DNA of 10,826 nucleotides, taken from the NCBI GenBank assembly GCA_965369445.1, contig CBDUQU010000109.1, positions 1 through 10,826 of the forward strand, in the 5' to 3' direction. The notes beneath the pieces were generated by a model that was not told where the DNA came from, ran no database searches, and saw only the letters and a program-made list of their open reading frames with translations. Below are positions 7,203-10,826 of the stretch, one piece after another; position 1 is the first letter of the stretch, and each line of letters begins with the position of its first letter. A program made the position numbers and the translations under genes. This stretch comes from SM23-73-3 sp965369445 (lineage in GTDB: Bacteria > Zixibacteria > MSB-5A5 > SM1-73).

Positions 7203-7400
7203 TTCATCGGGTTGAGGAGGACAATTATTCAAACTCCTGCGGGAGATTAGTCTTCAAAAATACCGGCTCGCAGATGCAGGGTTAAGCCCTATTTGCGGAT
7301 GACGATAATGATAATGGGCTCATCGGGATGGGCATTTTTGACGAGAACATGGACATCAGCCAGCGTGCCGTAAGCGAAAAATCATTTGCACGTTTTCACC

Positions 7401-9194
7401 ATGAAAACCATTACTGAACAACTGACCTATAATGCTGAGGATTTCAAGCAGGTTGCTTCAGAGTACCTGTCGCTGATTGCCAATGCAGCCAACGTTGAGG
7501 TCGCCCGGGAGCGTTTATTCAGGAGAATCACTCAGAACCAGTTCGACACCTACGCCGATCAGAGCGAGCTATCTGAGGGAAGGGTGATTCGCGCACGGGA
7601 CAGCACTCGAGCCGTGCGCTCAATCCTAAAGGCCCGTTCTGATCGCCTGGCAGGTTTCAGCGTAATCCAAGCTATATACGACATAGTCAAAGACATTCCC
7701 CGCCCCGAGCTGGAGCCAAGCTTCTATACGGACTTAGTCTACATGTTCATGGGCATGGCGGGTGAGGGGCCGGTATCAGCCCTGGGGCCATTCTATCTCA
7801 GAGATGATCTTGAAGGCCGCGGGGCGGCAATCGTCCGTTCCAGGGAACTGGATAAGCTGTGGCATGTGGTGGAAGGGTGGATGGACAGATATAAACACGG
7901 CCTGCAAGAGGACGTGATAGAAAGACGCAAAAAACGTCGGCAGCAGATAATGTCCCAGCTTGGCGGTACTGAAAACGACTGGAACGACTGGAAATGGCAT
8001 GTGCGCAACGTAATCAAAAGGCCAACGCAATTGCACCAGTTCATACCCCTAACCCACGCTGAACAGAAGGCACTGAAGCTGGTGGAGGAAGCAGGCCTGC
8101 CGTTCGGCATCACGCCCTATTATCTTTCCCTGATGGACGAGGAAGGCGAACACGATCGCGCGGTGAGAGCACAGGTCATCCCGCCGGAGTCTTACGTTGA
8201 GGTTATGGCAAACCAGAAGGGGGATTTCGAGTGCTCGTTCGATTTCATGTTAGAGAAGGACACCAGCCCCATCGATTTAGTCACCAGGCGCTATCCCGCT
8301 ATCGTAATCCTGAAGCCTTATAACACCTGTCCCCAGATATGTGTTTACTGCCAGCGCAACTGGGAGATCGATGAGGCCATGTCGGCTGGTGCGCTTGCCC
8401 CTCAGGAGAAGATCGATCAGGCTATCCAGTGGATTGCCGATCATAAGGCCATAAAAGAGGTGTTGGTGACCGGCGGCGACCCGGCTGCGCTGGGCGATGA
8501 AAAGCTCTTCGGCATACTGCAGCAGGTGGCGGGGATTGAGCACATTCAGCGGATCCGCCTTGGCACTCGTACCCCGGTGACCGTGCCCATGCGAATTACC
8601 GACCAGTTCGTTGAGCGTCTCAGCAGCTTAAGGAAACCGATGCTGCGGGAGGTATCCGTAGTAACCCACGTTGAACACCCTTACGAGGTCACGCCGGAGA
8701 TGTTCGAAGCTGTGGAAAAGCTCCGGGCGGCCAGAATAAACGTCTATAACCAGATGGTTTACACGTTTTACGTTTCACGCCGATTCGAGGCGGCCTTGCT
8801 CAGGGGGCTTCTGAAACGCATCGGCATCGAACCGTACTATACCTTTAACACCAAGGGCAAGGAGGAGACGGCAAACTACCGGGTTCCCATAGCCAGGCTG
8901 ATGCAGGAGCAGAAGGAGGAGGCACGCCTTTTGCCCGGGTTGACCCGCACCGACGAGCCGGTTTACAACGTTCCTGCACTCGGCAAAAATTACCTCCGGG
9001 CAATGCAGCACCGCGAGGTCATATCTCTGCTTCCGGACGGCTCGCGCGTATATGAGTTTCATCCTTGGGAGAAGAACATCAGGGAACAGAAATCCTATGT
9101 GGGCATTGACGTTCCCATCCTCGATTACCTGCAGAGGTTAGCCGACATCGGCGAGGACATCTCTAAGTACGAGACCATCTGGTATTACTTCTAA
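7401..9194 (+). CDS. KamA-family radical SAM, PLP-dependent 2,3-aminomutase; probable glutamate 2,3-aminomutase
   Basis: Radical SAM enzyme that moves an alpha-amino group to the beta carbon using a [4Fe-4S] cluster, SAM and PLP. The core starts near residue 194 (NDWNDWKWHVRN, like the lysine 2,3-aminomutase N-terminus). The cluster motif is C310-x3-C314-x2-C317, with Arg319 at the position of the lysine-enzyme Arg that binds the substrate carboxylate. Lys529 in VPALGK aligns with the PLP lysine. The two Asp residues that hold the side-chain amine in lysine 2,3-aminomutase are replaced by Lys485 (FNTKGKEE) and Asn523 (VYNVP), the pair I recall for glutamate 2,3-aminomutase. The likely product is therefore beta-glutamate. 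Residues 1-190 form an extra N-terminal region absent from the ~416-residue lysine enzyme. ATG 7401 was chosen over an in-frame TTG at 7386; neither has a clear ribosome site. Confidence 0.85.
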   Translation: MKTITEQLTYNAEDFKQVASEYLSLIANAANVEVARERLFRRITQNQFDTYADQSELSEGRVIRARDSTRAVRSILKARSDRLAGFSVIQAIYDIVKDIPRPELEPSFYTDLVYMFMGMAGEGPVSALGPFYLRDDLEGRGAAIVRSRELDKLWHVVEGWMDRYKHGLQEDVIERRKKRRQQIMSQLGGTENDWNDWKWHVRNVIKRPTQLHQFIPLTHAEQKALKLVEEAGLPFGITPYYLSLMDEEGEHDRAVRAQVIPPESYVEVMANQKGDFECSFDFMLEKDTSPIDLVTRRYPAIVILKPYNTCPQICVYCQRNWEIDEAMSAGALAPQEKIDQAIQWIADHKAIKEVLVTGGDPAALGDEKLFGILQQVAGIEHIQRIRLGTRTPVTVPMRITDQFVERLSSLRKPMLREVSVVTHVEHPYEVTPEMFEAVEKLRAARINVYNQMVYTFYVSRRFEAALLRGLLKRIGIEPYYTFNTKGKEETANYRVPIARLMQEQKEEARLLPGLTRTDEPVYNVPALGKNYLRAMQHREVISLLPDGSRVYEFHPWEKNIREQKSYVGIDVPILDYLQRLADIGEDISKYETIWYYF

Positions 9195-9230
9195 ATTCCT
9201 GTCTTTTTTCGCATCCGTTCGCCCAGCAAT

Positions 9231-9262
9231 CTAATTCGAACTTGCTTTCGAGATCAGATTAG
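9231..9262. repeat. Imperfect inverted repeat after the aminomutase gene
   Basis: CTAAT-TCGAA (9231-9240) can pair with TTCGA (9247-9251) and ATTAG (9258-9262), leaving a six-base bulge. It is AT-rich and lacks a T-run, so it is a weak terminator candidate at best; it overlaps the candidate promoter for the next gene. Confidence 0.25.
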
Positions 9263-9269
9263 CTATATT
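9242..9269 (+). promoter_or_regulatory. Candidate promoter for the secreted propeller/SH3 gene
   Basis: TTGCTT (9242-9247), a 16-base spacer, then TATATT (9264-9269; five of six to the -10 consensus), in the only AT-rich patch of the gap. It is about 130 bases upstream of ATG 9402. Assigned by eye. Confidence 0.35.
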
Positions 9270-9356
9270 TTGTGTGAGAACACAAATATCTCAGAAACTG
9301 GTACTTTTATCGGGAAGAGACTGCTTCGAAGAACGGCACAAGCACGCTGTCTGGGG

Positions 9357-9382
9357 CGCTGATTAGGCGAGCTTCGCCAGCG
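9357..9382 (+). repeat. Hairpin close to the ribosome site of the secreted protein gene
   Basis: Inner stem GGCGA (9366-9370) / TCGCC (9374-9378) with loop GCT, extended by an outer stem CGCT (9357-9360) / AGCG (9379-9382) around a five-base bulge. It ends six bases before AAAGGA (9389-9394), the ribosome site of ATG 9402, so folding could affect translation. Confidence 0.4.
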
Positions 9383-9401
9383 GCACTGAAAGGAACAAGA
9401 A

Positions 9402-10775
9402 ATGGAGAGGATAACCAGATTCTGCTGGGTTATAGCCCTCGCTTTGACTCCCACAGTCTGCTTCTCTTGGGGGGAAAGCAAACATCCAATCAGTGAACTG
9501 CTGATTCAGAGGGTTTACCTGGACACAAATTACGTCTTTTGTGGCTCCGATGCATACTGGGGTACAAATGTCTTTGGGCTTTTTGTTTTCGACCGGAGGA
9601 CGGAAACGTGGACTAACTATCCTCACCTGCGACGAGTGAAGAATATCGAAAGAGAAGGCGATTTCGTTTACGTTACATCTTCCAAAGGACCGCCACTGGC
9701 GTTCAATCGGCTAGACGGTTCCTTCGAAGAAGCCGCCAGGGAAAAAGTGCATTTCATGAGGGAATTCACAGTCGACGGCGTACCTTATCGAGTTTTCCGT
9801 GATTCTATAATTGTGGGGAACACTCCGAATGCTGCGGCGCACACACCCTCGTCGGAGCTAATTCCAGAGCCCACCGGCATCAAGCCAATACCCAACGTAT
9901 TGAATCCTATCTTCAGTCACCCGGTAGTACACCAGAACAAAATCTATATGCCATATGATTTGGGTCTCGCTGTAACATCCACTTACACCGACGGGATAGC
10001 TGCCTTCGATATTGTTGAAAATACATTTCAGTTTTATGGGAGTGAAATTTTCAAAGGGACAGTCACAGGTAGTTTCGTTTATGATTCCTTAATTATATTC
10101 CCTACGGCAAGGTTCATATATGAGGCCAATGCTCGACCTGCCGCGGGGTTTGTTGCCTTTAGCCCCGCAGACTCCACTTTTTCCCTATGGAGGGAGTTGC
10201 CCTTGCCCGATGAGGCTTTAGCCATATTTCAGGTTGCGCAGGATGAGAGAGAATACTGGATAGGGACGGATAGAGGGGTTTTTCGCATAGACAAAAAGAC
10301 CGGGGCAACCAAGCATTATCAGATAACAAAAGGAATCGTCAATAAAGATGGCAGAAACGTTCATTATCCTTGCGGCAGTTCCGGAGAGCGTTCCTCACAG
10401 GTGGCAATGGAACTGGACAAGGGTGCAGAGGTGCAGATATTGGGAGTATTAAATGAATGGTGCGAGATCAGACCGCCAGCGAGAATTACCGGACAGATCG
10501 ATGCAGAGTATGTGGAGCAAGTGATCGTGCGAGAAGACATCCATAAGAGAATCGCCAAGTTTAGACCGTTGAAGACGGGGGAGACTATTCCAGTGACAAT
10601 TCCCGGTGGCGAGCCACTGATACTCGACGCTCACTCTCTAGAAGAACAGGTGTATGAAGTAGTAGGCCGGCACAGCAGAAAAGGCGAAGTGACATCGTAT
10701 AAGGTATCACTCCCCACGGCATGGATCGATATGAAAGGCCTCATCTTCCAACTGGGTGAAGTGGAAGAGAGGTGA
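9402..10775 (+). CDS. Secreted protein with propeller-like repeats and a bacterial SH3 domain, function unknown
   Basis: 457 residues. Residues 1-22 form a signal peptide (Arg/Lys-poor start MERITRF, a hydrophobic core, then CFSWG); no lipobox is evident, so the protein is probably periplasmic or extracellular. Residues about 35-310 contain repeated beta-propeller-like strands, such as FGLFVFDRRTETWTNY (58-73) and YWIGTDRGVFRIDKKTG (285-301). These resemble the 'two-component regulator propeller' type of repeat. Residues about 319-372 look like a bacterial SH3 domain: a degenerate VHYPCGSS opening, then LDKGAEVQILGVLNEWCEI and a final GQIDAEYVEQV. The last 85 residues are unassigned. The start is supported by AAAGGA at 9389-9394, seven bases upstream. 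Propellers and SH3b domains usually bind ligands or cell-wall material; no catalytic motif is visible. It could be a sensor or a cell-envelope scaffold, but I cannot assign a role. Confidence 0.75.
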   Translation: MERITRFCWVIALALTPTVCFSWGESKHPISELLIQRVYLDTNYVFCGSDAYWGTNVFGLFVFDRRTETWTNYPHLRRVKNIEREGDFVYVTSSKGPPLAFNRLDGSFEEAAREKVHFMREFTVDGVPYRVFRDSIIVGNTPNAAAHTPSSELIPEPTGIKPIPNVLNPIFSHPVVHQNKIYMPYDLGLAVTSTYTDGIAAFDIVENTFQFYGSEIFKGTVTGSFVYDSLIIFPTARFIYEANARPAAGFVAFSPADSTFSLWRELPLPDEALAIFQVAQDEREYWIGTDRGVFRIDKKTGATKHYQITKGIVNKDGRNVHYPCGSSGERSSQVAMELDKGAEVQILGVLNEWCEIRPPARITGQIDAEYVEQVIVREDIHKRIAKFRPLKTGETIPVTIPGGEPLILDAHSLEEQVYEVVGRHSRKGEVTSYKVSLPTAWIDMKGLIFQLGEVEER

Positions 10776-10826
10776 CAGGCTTAACTAACCTTTGCGGGCT
10801 ATTCACGAGGGTACCGGGACTGAATC

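Larger units (their letters stand above)
7024..7400. other. Long intergenic region before the aminomutase gene
   Basis: About 375 bases without a convincing gene. It contains a candidate promoter, a small hairpin and an imperfect direct repeat: GGGTTCATCGGGTTG (7200-7214) and GGGCTCATCGGGATG (7316-7330), 13 of 15 identical. A GAGGAGG-like site near 7214-7220 is not followed by a usable start codon. On the minus strand, about 7283-7378 reads as a 30-codon protein-like tail ending in VIRK and a stop, possibly a gene remnant. Confidence 0.4.

Noticed and set aside
9402..9470. Lipoprotein signal in the secreted propeller protein
   Set aside because: A Cys follows the hydrophobic core, but the preceding residues (PTV) do not fit a lipobox, which needs a small residue just before Cys.
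1..10826. tRNA genes, CRISPR arrays, insertion sequences or phage genes
   Set aside because: No cloverleaf-like segment, regularly spaced repeats, transposase or integrase motifs were seen on either strand.

Overview
This 10.8 kb window looks like chromosomal DNA from a Gram-negative-type (two-membrane) bacterium. The reasons are an outer-membrane patatin/BamA-type protein, a quinone methyltransferase, a cation/proton antiporter with a Kef-like architecture, and Shine-Dalgarno sites of the GAGG/AAGGAG type before most genes. Base composition is moderate, genes lie on both strands, and several intergenic gaps of 200-370 bases are present, which fits an uncultivated environmental lineage. I cannot fix the phylum from the sequence. 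I see no phage, transposase, CRISPR, rRNA or tRNA.

Layout. Bases 1-2159 (minus strand) hold most of a secreted patatin phospholipase fused to POTRA domains and the start of an Omp85/BamA-type barrel; its 3' end lies beyond the left edge. A 370-base divergent region with several strong inverted repeats separates it from a plus-strand ubiE/menG methyltransferase, whose stop codon overlaps the start of a 47-codon ORF (ATGA overlap). Next comes a 669-residue Kef-type CPA2 antiporter with an RCK/TrkA regulatory tail. It is followed by a probable two-gene operon: a GNAT acetyltransferase with a YoaP-like tail, and a small AhpD-like carboxymuconolactone decarboxylase with a complete E-x11-C-x2-C-x3-H motif. 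A 597-residue KamA-family radical SAM aminomutase follows. Last is a secreted protein with propeller-like repeats and a bacterial SH3 domain, which ends just before the right edge.

How they may work together. The genes do not form one obvious pathway. The GNAT-YoaP/AhpD-like pair suggests thiol or peroxide chemistry. The aminomutase carries Lys and Asn where lysine 2,3-aminomutase has its two substrate-binding Asp residues, the pattern I recall for glutamate 2,3-aminomutase. It may therefore make beta-glutamate, a known compatible solute. With a K+/H+-type antiporter 2 kb away, an osmotic-adaptation theme is possible but is only inference.

Most promising leads: the aminomutase substrate signature and its extra ~190-residue N-terminal domain, the multi-POTRA patatin, the ATGA-coupled small ORF after ubiE, and the structured divergent intergenic region.
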